DNA from: Ctena decussata | Lineage: Eukaryota; Mollusca; Bivalvia; Lucinida; Lucinidae | Assembly: GCA_963989385.1 (NCBI GenBank) | Contig: OZ022502.1 | Span: 52,011,454-52,075,453 of the forward strand | Reading direction: 5' to 3' | Length of the DNA: 64,000 bases | Shown here: one piece after another, positions 11,812 to 23,300 of the stretch | How the letters are laid out: each line of letters starts with the position of its first letter | Position numbering within the stretch: the first letter of the stretch is position 1 | Translations under genes and position numbers: made by a program | The notes under the pieces: model-generated | Told to the model about the DNA's origin: nothing | What the model saw: the letters and a program-made list of their open reading frames with translations, nothing else | The model's database searches: none

Positions 11812-12485
11812 CGCTATGCTCACAGTATCCGAGCCCACTGTACCATCTCTTCCGGTTTTCATAGCGTTGAATCGAGAGTACAAAATTCGCTTATAACCGG
11901 TAGTCGGAAATCATTATGTTTTGAGATTTTATTCGGAATCTGCTGTGTCATATATAGTTATTCAGCTTCGAAAATATAAAGAGGTAAGTTTAATATAATT
12001 TGTTCTTCGGTCTTTTACTTTATTGCCCTTTACAATGAAAACCTCATTGCCGTCACAGAAATTTTATTCCGAACAGTTAATTTAACATGAGTTTGTGTCG
12101 TGCAAAACCTAGCTATCATCCTACTATCAAAACTAACAAACTATAGATTGATAACGCCTTTCGTTTATCTTAAAGATTTTTATAAAACGTATAAGAAAAG
12201 GCTCAAAACAGTTTTAGAATCATGCCATGGGCGATTTGAATACTGTACACATTACTATCTACCCATACACGATATTGCACAGGGCAATAAAGTAAAAGAC
12301 CGAAGAGCAAATTGTATTAAACTTTCGAAGCTGAATAACTATAAATGACGCAGCAGATTCCGGATGAAATCTCAAAACATAATGATTTCCGACTACTGGT
12401 TATAAGCGAATGTTTGTACTCTCGATTCAACGCTATGAAAACCGGAATAGATTGTACAATGAGTTCGGGTACTGTGATGCTGGTC
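11812..12485. mobile_element. Foldback element, about 670 bp
   Basis: Left arm (about 11812-12045) and right arm (about 12270-12485) are reverse complements. Shared landmarks are CCGGTTTTCATAGCGTTGAA, TCGCTTATAACCGGTAGTCGG, TTCAGCTTCGAAA and CGGTCTTTTACTTTATTGCCC. No transposase. ORFs of 60-82 codons on both strands simply reflect the mirrored sequence. Confidence 0.8.
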
Positions 12486-12945
12486 AAACTGGTAGACACA
12501 CGAGTAATGACAGGTTGTATTGTATCGTTGAGAATCAGGATCCTGACTATTATTTCTCTCTCATTTTCCCAGGAATTGTCTGCTGCCTAGCTGAATCTAG
12601 GGATTCAATGTTTATTGCTCTTCTTACATGACAGTGCATTGCTAAAGCAGTGCAACGGGGCCTTAGCCAGATCCTCTAACAGAGACAGTGGCAGTACTGT
12701 CGGCAGGGAGAGAATGAAAGAAATCATGATAAATGTTTTATTGCATTTATTTGAAGAAATCAAACCTTTTATAATTCAGAAGTTATTCCAAAACATGGTT
12801 CACGAAGCGCAGGTAACCTGAAAAAAAAACATTTTGAATAATGAGAATGAGAAGCATTGTTTATTTTTGTACAGTTATTATGTACTTAATAAAATACAAA
12901 ATATATCTTTTCACGCTAACACAGTGTTCACTATAGAAATGAATT
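12486..12945. other. No recognisable feature
   Basis: Short ORFs without domains; no repeat recognised. Confidence 0.45.
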
Positions 12946-13080
12946 TCCTTTTTTGGGGGATTTTATCGATGTGTAAACGACGGCGAATCACTCACAAACT
13001 GAAAAAAGCCCAAATGGTTTTATATTTAGTTTGTGAGGGATTCGCCAGCGTTTACACATCGATAAAATCCCAAAAGGGCT
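12946..13080. mobile_element. Small foldback MITE (ATTTTATCGATGTGTAAACG arms)
   Basis: Arms of about 53 bases pair through ATTTTATCGATGTGTAAACG, GCGAATC and CACAAACT around a short AT-rich loop. A half copy lies at 14185-14225, which supports a dispersed family. Confidence 0.75.
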
Positions 13081-13099
13081 TTATTCAGTTGGTGATTGA

Positions 13100-13455
13100 T
13101 TGGTTTAAACAATATTTTATTCAATAGACTGTACATATAGTTTATTAGTTTATTAGAGTCTCATCCTGGTGTACAACATCACATACATATATACATGTTA
13201 CAAAATAAAAATACACCAAGCCATTCAATATAGAATTATAAGAGACTTATCACAGCAGTACTTATTTACAAGCATCATCATTATAAAATTTACTGAAAGA
13301 TATATACAGTCTATCACACGCTCAACTCAGCAGGGACGCATACGTGAATACATATAGCAATCTTTTTATAACATGCAAACAAACAGTTTGAAAGGGATGC
13401 AGAAGTAAGTCGTTGACTTATTTAGAATCTGTCTCCCGAACCGTAAATTTGAATG
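13100..13455 (-). mobile_element. 3' end of a LINE related to the one at 19965-23900
   Basis: Shares in order with the 3' untranslated part of the intact LINE: TGGTTTAAAC, TATTTTATTCAA, CACATACATATATACAT, a GAAAGGGATGCAGAAG-type block and AATCTGTCTCCC. It reads on the minus strand with an AATAAA-type end. No ORF2 remains here, so it is a 5'-truncated copy, as expected from target-primed reverse transcription. Confidence 0.7.
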
Positions 13456-13460
13456 ACGTC

Positions 13461-14184
13461 GCGTGAAAAGGGGAGCTCAAGATGTGTGCAAATAGGAAAC
13501 ACCCAAAGCAGCCTCCACATCCGCACAGGCCGACTAGAGTCCCTGCCTTCACTTTAGATTTCCTAGGATTCGTAGAATATGTATGCGAAGGGGGAAGACT
13601 CCAACCAGACTGCGCTGAGACGCAAGATGAGCCGAGTCCTCACAAATGTGCACATACCACGAGGTACCCCCATGCGACGTCAATCAGTCATTTTTACTTT
13701 CAGTTGACTTTGAATTATATTCTAACTATGCAGTATAATGAGCATTATGGAAGTTAAATGATCTAACAAATTATCAGATGTACTTTGATCAGAATATCCA
13801 TATTGTGTAGGTTCATACAAATAGAAAAAAGTTGATAAGAGAAGAAAAGAGTAAAGAGAGTAAGAGATAGAAATAAAGTGTCAGATATCAGACAATGAGC
13901 ACAGATATCCATATTCCAAAATTTCTGTAGTCTCCGAAATAGCAGACACTTAAGATTCGTATACATGTATTAAAGTATTAAGGTTGAGAACTAGCTATTT
14001 TTCTAAGAGTTTAGAGAAAAGTAAAGAGAAAGGACTCTATTCCACTCCGTATGCGTTAATATTCGGTTCCAGTCCTGTAAAACTATAAGGAATATTTGAA
14101 AAGTTCAGGAAATCAGTAGGTATTTATACTGAGATTCCTTTAGAGCAGCTGCAGGTTATTACATGTATCATTGATACGTTTGAG
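13461..14184. other. Unassigned, possibly further LINE-derived sequence
   Basis: A somewhat GC-richer ORF (13482-13757, 91 codons) has no recognised domain. The purine-rich block at 13830-13880 resembles the purine-rich 3' region of the LINE at 20165-20210, so part of this may be older LINE sequence. Weak support. Confidence 0.3.
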
Positions 14185-14225
14185 AGTGATTCGCCGGCGT
14201 TTACACATCGATAAAATAAAAAAAA
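14185..14225. mobile_element. Partial copy of the 12946 foldback MITE
   Basis: Contains GTGATTCGCCGGCGTTTACA followed by CATCGATAAAAT, matching one arm of the element at 12946-13080. Confidence 0.7.
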
Positions 14226-15080
14226 GGGAAATTTATTTCTTACAATTCCAAATTTTCATTCCGAAAGATTTTCTGCGGCTGCCTTGTCCATTGGTTTACT
14301 ACACTGGAGGGTTTGGTCCCCCAGCAATTTAAAAAATTTGAGACCTAATATTTTAAGCATTTCAAGCATAATTCCCTTTGTAATTACAAATTCTATTTGA
14401 AATTGCAAATGGGTTTGTCCTACCTTTCCATTTTTAACCGGTTTCTATGCATGAAAAGTCGAAAACACTTCAAAACCGTCAATGATTCAAACAAAAATAT
14501 TGTCAAGGGCGCCTCCATTTTGAAAACGTTACCAGCTGACGTTTGCTACGATGCTGACGTTACGTCATAAATAACGTCAAACTCGCGCTTGCTGGAGTCG
14601 TCCCAAGACAAATGTTGTTCTTTAATTTGAATTTCGATTTCAAAACTGTTGATTTGTTTTGGAAAAAGATATAAAAATAATCAGAAGAGAATGCCGCGTA
14701 TGAATCCTAAGTCAACATGCAGGATACTCTTCTCTGCAGATCCTGTCATCCAATGATTTGTTCGGAATTAGTGCTATAGAGAAGCTGTTGGAATAATTAC
14801 ATTCCCTTTGATTTTCTTTGGATTAAGCTATTTCGGAGAAACAGTGTTCATACTTCCATGAACAACAGTCGGTCATGAGACGTCGTTGGTACGCAACGTT
14901 ACATGTAAACAAAATACGCAGTTGGCCGTTTTAACGTTTTATTGGTCGTCAGGTCATTGCGACGGCAGTTAAACGTAAGCGGCTTACCTACTGGTTAGTG
15001 ACAACTGTTCATCGTATATTTTACAAAAGTTGCTCTTGAAAATGGAGAAAGATACTCAAAATGATTTTAAAATTAAATAT
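14226..15080. promoter_or_regulatory. Non-coding stretch with a cluster of CRE-like half-sites
   Basis: At 14533-14580 four TGACGT/ACGTCA half-sites occur within 50 bases (CTGACGTTT, CTGACGTTACGTCATAA, AACGTCAAA). This could be a CREB/ATF-responsive element, but no gene start is attached to it. The rest of the stretch shows nothing recognisable. Confidence 0.3.
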
Positions 15081-15084
15081 AATT

Positions 15085-15245
15085 ATAAGCGAAAAATTTC
15101 ATTTTCTGAAGTTCATGGCAGTATGAACACAAAGGGTACCGTTAAAAGTTAACATGAACGCCCTTCGGGCATCACTAACTTTGCACATTACCCTTCGTGT
15201 TCAAACATCCATGAACATCGGAAACTGAAATTTAATTTCTTGAAT
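15085..15245. mobile_element. Foldback element around ATGAACACGAAGGG
   Basis: The arms pair through TTCAGTTTCCGATGTTCATG-like sequence and ATGAACACAAAGGGTA against its complement near 15190-15235, with a hairpin GCCCTTCGGGC near the centre. Confidence 0.6.
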
Positions 15246-16104
15246 AAAACATGTTAAAAATAAAGTTAGTGACTTTGTAATTTCCTTAATTCTTCGCAAA
15301 TAGTCTTCGAATATGAAAATTATATACGTATGGGTAAAGCGAAGTTTTCATGTTGAGTGTTGCTTTATATGAAAATATATAAATACAAGTTTTCTTCATG
15401 AGTTAAGACAAAATCCTCACGTTGCACAGCCAGTCTCGTCACTTACGTTGAACATTTTTCGTTGCATTTTAAAACCATGCACAAAAACATGCTTACAACT
15501 GTATCCTTCTGGTGTCTGAACCCAAACCCAGAAATCAAATGACAGAGTCGCAGCCCTCAAGATTGATCAAACACAGATCCACAAAAACAAATATGCTCAA
15601 CAAAATTATTAATTCATTTCATGAAAACAATTAGATCAAGTGATCATAAAATCAAAAGCTATGAAATAACAAAAAGTAGCCCCTCTTGTTATGAAAATAA
15701 ACGCTAGTTTCTACAAGATGGTAAGACATCATTAGCCTATGGTTCAAAGTTGTGCAAAGATTTGATAATTGGATTTTTCCTCCTTGTATATATTTTATTA
15801 GTTCCCACAATTTTCCCCTGAATTGGGGAGCAAAATTTGGGGAAGAAAATTTGCTGTCCAAGAATTATCTCCCCTGTTCCGTAACCCCTATGTCCTATGC
15901 TTCTTGTGGAAACAAATGCCTAACGTCTCATAAAAAGGACAGAGGAAACTAGTGCAGGCCCAGATCAGACGCCGCAGGACGTGGCGCTTGATCAGGGTCT
16001 ATACTATTTGCATAAAATTTCTTGCAATTTCTTTTTAAAAAAAAGGTAAAGAAAAAATCGGAACACACCAGATAGCCCTAAAAATGATGGATGGGCTCAT
16101 CAAA
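15246..16104. other. 3' flank of the minus-strand Kazal gene; degenerate MITE pieces
   Basis: No gene recognised. At about 15955-16015 a degenerate 67 bp-family palindrome (CCAGATCAGACGCC ... GGCGCTTGATCAGGGTCT) ends in TATTTGC. Confidence 0.4.
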
Positions 16105-16110
16105 TTTATT
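16105..16110 (-). terminator. Polyadenylation signal AATAAA of the minus-strand Kazal gene
   Basis: The minus strand reads CAATAAATTT, with AATAAA about 125 bases downstream of the stop codon at 16233-16235, a usual distance for a short 3' untranslated region. Confidence 0.6.
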
Positions 16111-16232
16111 GATAATTGACAGAATTGCTTCTAGACATAAATGGGTAGCACCAGAGTATTAACCTGTTACTTGTTAATCTGACATTTGCAAAACAACTTA
16201 CCTGTAACGATAAGGAACTGCTAGTAAATCTT

Positions 16233-16266
16233 TTAGCATTCTCCATCATGATCTTTAGTAACTTTT
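16233..16266 (-). CDS. Kazal inhibitor gene (minus), terminal coding exon
   Basis: On the minus strand a strong polypyrimidine tract ending TTTTTTTGTAG precedes the exon. Joined in phase 2 to the exon at 17765-17881, it reads (E)KVTKDHDGEC and then TAA. This supplies the sixth cysteine of the third Kazal domain, and the protein stops immediately after it, a natural end for a secreted inhibitor. An in-frame ORF in another frame (16106-16306) also crosses here, but only the Kazal frame matches the upstream phase. The exon continues as 3' untranslated sequence to an AATAAA at 16105-16110. Confidence 0.82.
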
Positions 16267-16400
16267 CTACAAAAAAAGAAAAAAAAAGCAAATGGACAAA
16301 AAACACTGATAATATGTTTATGTAAGCATGCAGTTCAACTAAAGTAAATATGCATAAATTTCTACTGTACTATTCTAAGTATTGTGACACCTAGGCCTTA

Positions 16401-16476
16401 GCAAACAGTGTAGAACAAGATCAGCCTGCCCATAAAGGAGCAGTCTGGTCAGAGCGTACACCGTATTTCATTTCAT
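16401..16476. mobile_element. Family C palindromic MITE (degenerate copy)
   Basis: Begins GCAAACAGTGTAGA and folds back over CAGCCTGCCCATAAAGGAGC to a degenerate CACCGTATTTC end. Related to the 67 bp palindromes at 32956, 34971, 53644 and 55006. Confidence 0.6.
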
Positions 16477-16544
16477 CTGCACCTTTCCTGACGCATTTCT
16501 TCTGGGACAAATATGGAAACTATTTAGTGTCTAAAACGTTTTAA

Positions 16545-16772
16545 ACCTAACCAACATAGTGGCATGTGCGCCAAGCGAAGACTCAGATCAGCCTGGGCAA
16601 CCGTCCAGTCTGATCAGAATCTTTGCTGCGCGCTTAAATGGTAGCTAAGGTAGTTGGCTACCTCAGTGCTAACAGCGAAGACTCTGATCAGACTGGGTGG
16701 ATGCCCAGGCTGATCCGAGTCTGCGGTAGGCGCACATGCCACTTTGTTGGTTTTTTGTCGCGTCGTGGCTGA
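16545..16772. mobile_element. Family A MITE, diverged copy
   Basis: From AACCAACATAGTGGCATGTG to GTCGCGTCGTGGCTGA, with both GATCAGCCTGGG and CAGACTGGGTGGATGCCCAGG arms. The left terminus is degraded. It is the subtype with GGCATGTGCGCC in the arms. Confidence 0.85.
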
Positions 16773-17325
16773 TTTGCTTATGATTCCATCCGTCTGACCA
16801 TTTCAAGACTGGAAACCCGTTTTGGCGACATATCCAAACAGCGCAGACCCAGTTCAGGCGTCGCAGAACACTGAGTCTGATCAGGTTCTGTATTGTTACC
16901 TTGCAGAAATTTCAGTGCAAAACACAATAAAATGAGAATACTCACCACAAAGCCCCTTAAACTAGAAATGGACTGACCTAAATGAAAAGGATGGTCAAGC
17001 CAACTTTCCAAAAATGGTTAATATGGTTCTATACATGTATAACTTTCAGTTCCGGTTCGTCATACTAAGGACAAGGACCGTCTGCGCTCGCAGCAGGCGC
17101 GAAATGAGGACTATTTAGAATTTTTTTTCTAACCTATCCTATCTTTTTTCATTTCTCCCTCACGGCTCGATATAAGCTGAAATACTATTTCTAAGAGCCT
17201 TTAAACTCAAAACAACCAACCAACCAATTGAACCATTGGGCGTACTTCTTAACGTGAAGCACGTTTTGTGTAGAAACGCCCAAAACGCCTAGTCGAATAC
17301 ACCCATTTTCATGTCGGCGCAGGGC

Positions 17326-17715
17326 ATTTGGGCACGTTCGGCATAATTATTTTGGTACACTCGAGCCGCTAATATCCAGGTATTCCTCGGGCTACTCGAA
17401 GATATGTATTTTGAGCCGCGACACGAGAAAACCAACAAAGTGGTTGTGCACCCAGCGCAGACTCAAATCAGCATGGGCATCCGCCCAGTCTGATCAGATT
17501 CTTCGCTGAGCGCTTAAAGGGTAGCTAAGGGTCTAAGCTACCTCCATGCGCTTACCGAAGAGCCTGACCAGACTAAGCGGATGCCCAGGCTGATCTGAGT
17601 CTGCAGTGAGCACACAACCACTTTGTTGGTTCTCTCATGTCGCGGCTCAATTATTGTATTTATACATACCTTCGAGTGGCCCGATGAAATGCTATGATTA
17701 TGCCGAGCTTGCCCA
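17326..17715. mobile_element. Solitary palindromic element related to the 47 bp repeat, interrupted by a MITE
   Basis: Left arm: TTTGGGCACGTTCGGCATAA, then CCAGGTATTCCTCGGGCTAC and TCGAAGATATGTAT. Right arm (from 17650): ATACATACCTTCGAGTGGCC, then ATTATGCCGAGCTTGCCCA. The inner part matches the 47 bp minisatellite unit, and the outer arms match the second solitary copy at 35268-35418. A family A MITE sits almost at the centre. Confidence 0.75.
17412..17649. mobile_element. Family A MITE inserted in a palindromic element
   Basis: Complete TGAGCCGCGACACGAG ... CTCATGTCGCGGCTCA copy. It interrupts the centre of the solitary palindrome at 17326-17715. Confidence 0.92.
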
Positions 17716-17764
17716 GTATGTACTGGTTTATCATAATACATGTAGGCCCAACGTGTTAACTTAC

Positions 17765-17881
17765 TCGCATTCTAATAGACATTGATTATTGTATGTCTGC
17801 CCATCAGTGCCGCAAACAGGCTCGTAGATGAACGAGTAGCAACCGCATGGACACTCGCCTCTAAAGTCTAAAGTTACCCCT
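17765..17881 (-). CDS. Kazal inhibitor gene (minus), exon for domain 3
   Basis: 117-base exon framed by TTTTTTCAG and GTAAGT on the minus strand, phase 2 at both ends. It encodes the end of domain 2 (GVTLDFRGEC) followed by C1-P1 of domain 3: CPCGCYS, then EPVCGTDGQTYNNQC and LLEC. Cysteines 1 to 5 of domain 3 are all present and cysteine 6 is in the terminal exon. C2 to C3 spans eight residues, one more than the seven in the other domains here, so the inhibitory loop is longer. The residue in the usual P1 position (second after C2) is Ser. Kazal domains act as tight-binding, substrate-like inhibitors of serine proteases. Secretion is inferred from the family and the plus-strand paralogue. 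Confidence 0.9.
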
Positions 17882-18559
17882 CTGAAAAAAATATTAAGTT
17901 TGCGAAATCTTTTGGGATGTACAAAATCGATAAAATACAAAACTTTTTCGAAAAACGCTTATTAGAATTAAACGCCTTAACGTTAAGATGACAACGCTAC
18001 AGAATGATTCTAGTGAACTCTCGGCAGGAAACTGATATCTTTCTAAGGACACATTAAACGGAGAGATTCTCAATTGCTTCGATTTGCAATACATAGGCGC
18101 AGAGCAGTCCCAACCGAGCCACCTCTACCGTTGATGACATCCACAGTCATCTTCCTAGAAAAAAAAACTCAGAGTAACCATGAACGCTATCAAAGTTGAA
18201 TCGGAAAATGATCAGCAATTATGTTGGCTTACAGTGCTGATCCTAATCAGACTGCTCATCAGCTTATGATCAGTACGGGCTCATTTCTAAAGTATTGCAG
18301 CTGTTTTGGCTGACGGAAAAAAGTCGGTATCACAAACTTTAATGAATCGGTAAGAATAGAATGTGCAGGCGTACGACCCATTCATTCACGGTCGAGCCTT
18401 TGTTTATATGGCATTGCTAGATGGGGAACAGAAAACATAATGGTATCTTGTGGAGGTATTTGTAATTTTTCAAAAACATGTTTCTCGTGCTTTTGCCAGT
18501 TATATGAATTAATATATGCTAATCAACCATTTTTTTCCATCACAAAACCTGAAGGCCGG

Positions 18560-18745
18560 GCCTATTATTCAGGGGCATTTATCACTGACAGTGATATCAT
18601 ACTCAATAAATAGCAAAAATGAGCCGGGTCATGTGACTTCCGACAGTGATATCATAATCAATGAATTGCGCAAATGAGCAGGGTCATGTGACTTCCGACA
18701 ATGTGGCACTTTGGTCATGTAATATTCAGCTCATCCTTCTCATTT
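18560..18745. repeat. Two tandem copies of a 70 bp segment
   Basis: GACAGTGATATCATA ... ATGAGC(C/A)GGGTCATGTGACTT occurs twice in direct order. The continuation (GTCATGTAATATTCAGCTCA) resembles 42895-42960. Confidence 0.7.
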
Positions 18746-18746
18746 A

Positions 18747-19340
18747 TATACTCGAAAAAAATATTAAAGGGTCAAACTTTTACCTCGCGATTTCTGGAAC
18801 ATTTCAAACATTTGGTAAAATAAATCATTTCCACCTTCCATTTCATTCATTTTACAAGTTTTGTACACATGAAGTTTGAAAATATTGCCTATATCTTGAC
18901 CAAGTCCAGACTTCAATTCACACTACCCTCAAAATCAGAGTTGTTTGAAGTCCATAGGAAACAAATTCACCAAAATTTTCGATTTCGCCAATTCATGATT
19001 TTTTTTAAAGATTGCTCGATAGTCATCAAGTTTAATCATTTTTAAGGTCAGCAAGCTATAAGAAGTTTAAAACTCATAGCAATTTTAGAAGTTATTCCCG
19101 ACCAAACTGATACACTATCAATTCTCTATGGGAATTCAAACAACTTTCATTTTAGGGGCAGTTTGACTAAAAGCTTAACATTGGTCAAGACAAAGGCTAT
19201 AGGTTCAAGCTTCATGTGTATAAAACTTGTAAAATGAATAAAATGGAAAATAGAAATGATTTATTTTACCAAATGTTTGAAATGTTCCAGAAATCGCAGG
19301 GTAAAAGTTTGACCCTTTAATATTTTTTTTTTTGAGTATA
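18747..19340. mobile_element. 594 bp foldback element (TATACTCGAAAAAAATATTAAAG ends)
   Basis: Left arm from TATACTCGAAAAAAATATTA at 18747; right arm ends in TTTGAGTATA at 19340. The arms, about 220 bases each, share GGGTCAAACTTTTACC, GAACATTTCAAACATTTGG and TTTTACAAGTTTTATACACA. The centre is less symmetric. No ORF. It lies in an intron of the minus-strand Kazal gene. Confidence 0.82.
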
Positions 19341-19375
19341 CTAGGCAATCGGAAAACCCTCCTCTGCCTCTGGCT

Positions 19376-19527
19376 TGTGCCAAGTCCATAGAAGGCTGAG
19401 GTGACAAGGGATGGTTCTGTTCAGACTGCACTATAGTGCAGTCTGATCAGTGCAGTCTGATCAGCGCCTTTGCTTGACACCATTGCCATATTGTTGGAAA
19501 TCGTCGTGACTAGCATGAAGTGGCTCA
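19376..19527. mobile_element. Family B palindromic MITE
   Basis: A palindrome around TGCAGTCTGATCAG that ends in GAAGTGGCTCA. It matches 43245-43365, including CCATAGAAGGCTGA-type and GTGACAAG blocks. Its right terminus GGCTCA is shared with family A. Confidence 0.75.
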
Positions 19528-19545
19528 AATTTTCATTAGACTTAC

Positions 19546-19659
19546 ACACAGGCCATCTCACTGGGATTACCATACGTCTTACCATCCACACCGCACACAG
19601 GTGATAATTCTAAAGTTTGAATGCAGTTACATCTACCATCACGGAGCAGTGCCACGCCC
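19546..19659 (-). CDS. Kazal inhibitor gene (minus), exon for domain 2
   Basis: 114-base exon framed by AATTTTTCAG and GTAAGT on the minus strand, phase 2-2. It encodes the end of domain 1 (GVALLRDGRC) followed by most of domain 2: CNCIQTLELSPVCGVDGKT, then YGNPSEMAC. Aligned on the invariant PVCGxDGxTYxN core, cysteine 1, 3 and 5 are present, but the C2 position is Gln and the C4 position is Ser. C2 and C4 form one disulfide in the family, so exactly one bridge is missing. The exon's reading frame is open and both splice sites are good, so this is not simple decay. With Gln at the C2 position, the P1 residue would be Leu. Confidence 0.85.
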
Positions 19660-19964
19660 CTGAAAAATTAGAACAGGCGTATATACCAGGAGCCAGTTGC
19701 TCAAAACATAGGAAGCTTTATAAAAGCTGTAGGTCGCGTTCACATACAATTAAAGACATTTATTCCCAATTACATAGAACTCATCCCCAGTAGCTAGCTA
19801 TTTTATGAATCTGTTATGCCATTAGCTATGTGAGATGGTGTAGTTTCTTTAATGAAATGGAAGTTTTACTGGATTGTTGCATAATATGATTATGGCACCC
19901 AATAACCACAAATAATTGTCTTTTAGTGTACGTCTAAATGCAAAAGCTCCTCAAATTTTAAGCT

Positions 19965-20289
19965 TTGGTTTAAACATATTTTATTCAAATAAATTCCACA
20001 TACATATATACATTTACTATAACAATACAAGAAAGGATTCAGAAAGAAGCCAATCGGCTTATGTAAATCTGTCTCCCTATAACCATGAAATACTAGAATA
20101 CGGTAAGAACGTTCATACAAAGTGTAACACAAAAGTATTTATGTCAGTATGTCAAACCAATTAACGAAAAAAAAGAGAGAAAAAAAAGTAAAAGTAAAGA
20201 AAGTAAAAAAAAAAGAGCCTGAAAATAACTAATATAATTATATTAGTTATTTTGTTAAGATATGAGCGTCAATAGATAAGTGATATAGC

Positions 20290-20320
<31 letters not shown>

Positions 20321-20324
20321 ATCC
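19965..20324 (-). mobile_element. LINE 3' untranslated region
   Basis: Follows the ORF2 stop on the minus strand. It contains an (AG)n tract at about 20291-20320, a perfect 32-base AT palindrome at 20222-20253, a purine-rich run at 20165-20215 and a terminal AATAAA near 19980. The end (TTTAAACC) matches the truncated copy at 13100. Confidence 0.7.
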
Positions 20325-23300
20325 TCATGATTTAAAGCGTTGACTGTCATGTATAAACTTAAATACTGCAACCAAAATCTGACAGTTCGTTTGATAGTCC
20401 ATATTAGCAACTCCGAATAGTATATTACTGACATCTGGTACACAATATTGGGCTAAGGTATTCAACATTACAGTTCGTATTCCGTTATATCTCTGGCATT
20501 CGAAGAAGAAATGTTTGGTAGATTCGATTGAACCACAGACACAGTAAGGATTATCAATTATGTTTTTGGAGAAAAGATGCTCATTTAACTTACTACAATT
20601 CGTTCTTAGCCTAGTGTGTTGTATTTGTAAGAATCGGTCACCTAAATAGTAATATTTAGGAGGCTTAGTTAAGTTTTTGTTAAGCTGATATCTGAAACTA
20701 TGAATGGAACTGGAATCTTTTATCTCAGGAGCAAGTTCGTTCCAAGATCTTATACTTGAGGGCAGAAAAGATTTATAGTACAATTGGGTTCTGGCCATCG
20801 TATACCTAATGTTAGATGCATTGCGTAAAGTATAAGACGTGGTACTTTCGATGGACGGAGGGACAAGGGAACTGAGATAATCAGGAGAGAGATTATTAGA
20901 CATTTTGTAGAAAAGACATAATTTATGCTTATTTCGTCTTTGTTCAAGCCTTTCCCAACCGGTTTCTTGATATAATTTGTTTAAAGATACTAGTTTGGTC
21001 GTTCCTGTAACTATCCTTGCGGCCTCAACTTGAATTTTTTCTAGAGCGTTAATTTCGTACTGGGTACAGTTGTCCCAAACTACATCGGCATATTCTAAGA
21101 TAGGTCTTATAAAAGATATATAGATAATTTCAAGGGACTTTCTGTCAAGAATAAATTTCAACTTGCGCATAACATTTAATCTAATCCAAGCTTTAGAAGT
21201 GATATAATTTATGTGTTCATGCCATGTGCCATCGTTTGAAAGAAAAATACCTAAATGCTTATGACTGGATACTTCATTAATGGGTTCGTTTTTCATTATT
21301 AATGGTGGATGACGGGGTCTGTTAAGTTTTCGAGAAATTAGAAGAGATTCAGATTTAGCAGGATTAAACTTGACCAGCCAGCGTTCTGCCCATTGATGAA
21401 TTACGTCTAGATCGGAATTTAATTGTCTCGCTGAATCGATCGGTTCATCAACAATCAAATATAGGCTAGTATCATCAGCAAATAATTTAATATTTGAATG
21501 TATATTGTCAACTATGTCATTGATATATATCAAAAACAAAAGAGGACCTAAAATAGAGCCTTGTGGTACTCCTGATTCTATATTTACCCAGTTTGATTGT
21601 GCACCTGGAATAACTACTCTTTGTTTTCTATTAGAAAGATAACTAGTCAGCCACTGAAGAAGTTGTGAATCTATTCCTGATTGTTTTAGTTTGAAAATGA
21701 GGCCTTTATGCCAAACGCGATCGAACGCCTTACTTACATCACAAAAAACTGCCCTCACTTCTTTACCTTCATCTAAAGCCTTACAAAAAGTATTATATAT
21801 GTCAACAAGTTGATTAACAGTAGAGTCCCCAGGAACAAAGCCCGATTGTAAACAAGTGATTGTATGTTGATCCAAAAAGAAATTAAACATATGCTTATGA
21901 ACAATTTTTTCCATTACTTTACCTAAAGCACTGAGAAGAGATATAGGTCTGTAATTACATACTAAAGAGGGGTCATCTTTTTTATGAAGAGGAGAGACAT
22001 TTGCTTCTTTCCAGATATCAGGAAAATGGCTCTTACACATGGAAGCGTTAAATAGATCACACAATGGTTTAGACAGAGCAACAGATAACTCCTTTAGTAT
22101 TCTATTGTTTACATTATCAGGTCCTGTTGATTTACCTAGTTTGAGGGTATCTAGAACACCTTGTACTTCAAGGGGAGTAAACTGTATATTATTTAGAGAA
22201 GGTCCAATAATATCAGTAGAGTCTGGAAGAGTTGCAGAACTGTCGTCAAGCAGAGTTTGTTGAGCAAAGTAATTATTTAGTAAGTTAGATTTTTCAGTGT
22301 TGTCAGAGACATAAATATCATTCTCATACAGAGGCGGAATAGTAGTAGTTTGAGTAGGTTTTATGAAAGACTTTAATGTTTTCCAGTAATCCTTAGACGT
22401 TAAATTAGTTGACTTGAGTTTATTTGATAGAGTATCAATATAATTTTGTTTGGATCTCCGAAGATGAGTTGTAACTTCATTTCTTACGCTTTTAAAATTA
22501 TTATAATTTTCAATACTTTTGTCTTTTTTATATTTCCTAAAAAGTCGATTTCTTTTCCGCATTAACTTGCGTATGTTGCTATTTATCCAGGGCAAATCAA
22601 GTGGCCTAACGGTGACTGTTTTCGACGGTATGCATTTTTCGGTCATATCCATTAATTTCGTGGTGAAATCATTTGCATATACGTTAATATTGTCATTATA
22701 AACAGATTTCCAATCATAATCGTTTACTGACTGCCGGAGCTCATCGTAATTACCCTTTTCATATAACCAGATTTTACGAGTAAAGGGCTTAGAGATTGGT
22801 TTCTTAAATTTAAAAACACAATAAGTCGGGCAATGATACCTAATATCTTGCGTCAGAAAGGGCTCTCCTACTCCGGATAGGTGAACTGCATGCATATTAT
22901 TAACCATTACTAAATCTATGATCGTAGACGAGTATTCTGTATAGTTTGTGGGTTCATCTATAAGTTGTATCAAGTTATATTGCTGACAGATATCACTAAT
23001 TTTTTTCTTTGATTGTAGACTTAATATATTTAAGTTAAAATCACCTAGTATAACGATATCAGAAATACCAGTATCAACAGCAAGACCAATAGAATTTTCG
23101 ATGTCTGTCAGAACTTGCGGAGTTGAGTTTGGGGGCCTATAAAAGGTACCTACAAGTATTTTTCTATTTTTGATATTAATTTCGAGCCAAAGACACTCTA
23201 TGCTAATTAATTCTAAATCGTTTCTCCTCTTACTTGGGATGCCATTCTTGACATAAACAGCAATGCCACCGTAACTATCGCCAGTACGGTCTCTTCTAAA

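Noticed and set aside
16202..16202. Minus-strand donor CAG|GTAAGT with an open frame KLLKIMMENAKRF
   Set aside because: The phase from the upstream Kazal exon selects a different frame that ends in GEC-stop; the donor-like site lies in the 3' untranslated part.
18120..18160. Possible minus-strand microexon after TTTTTTTTTCTAG reading EDDCGCHQ
   Set aside because: Including it would disrupt the exact phase join between the exons at 19546 and 17881; no Kazal core.
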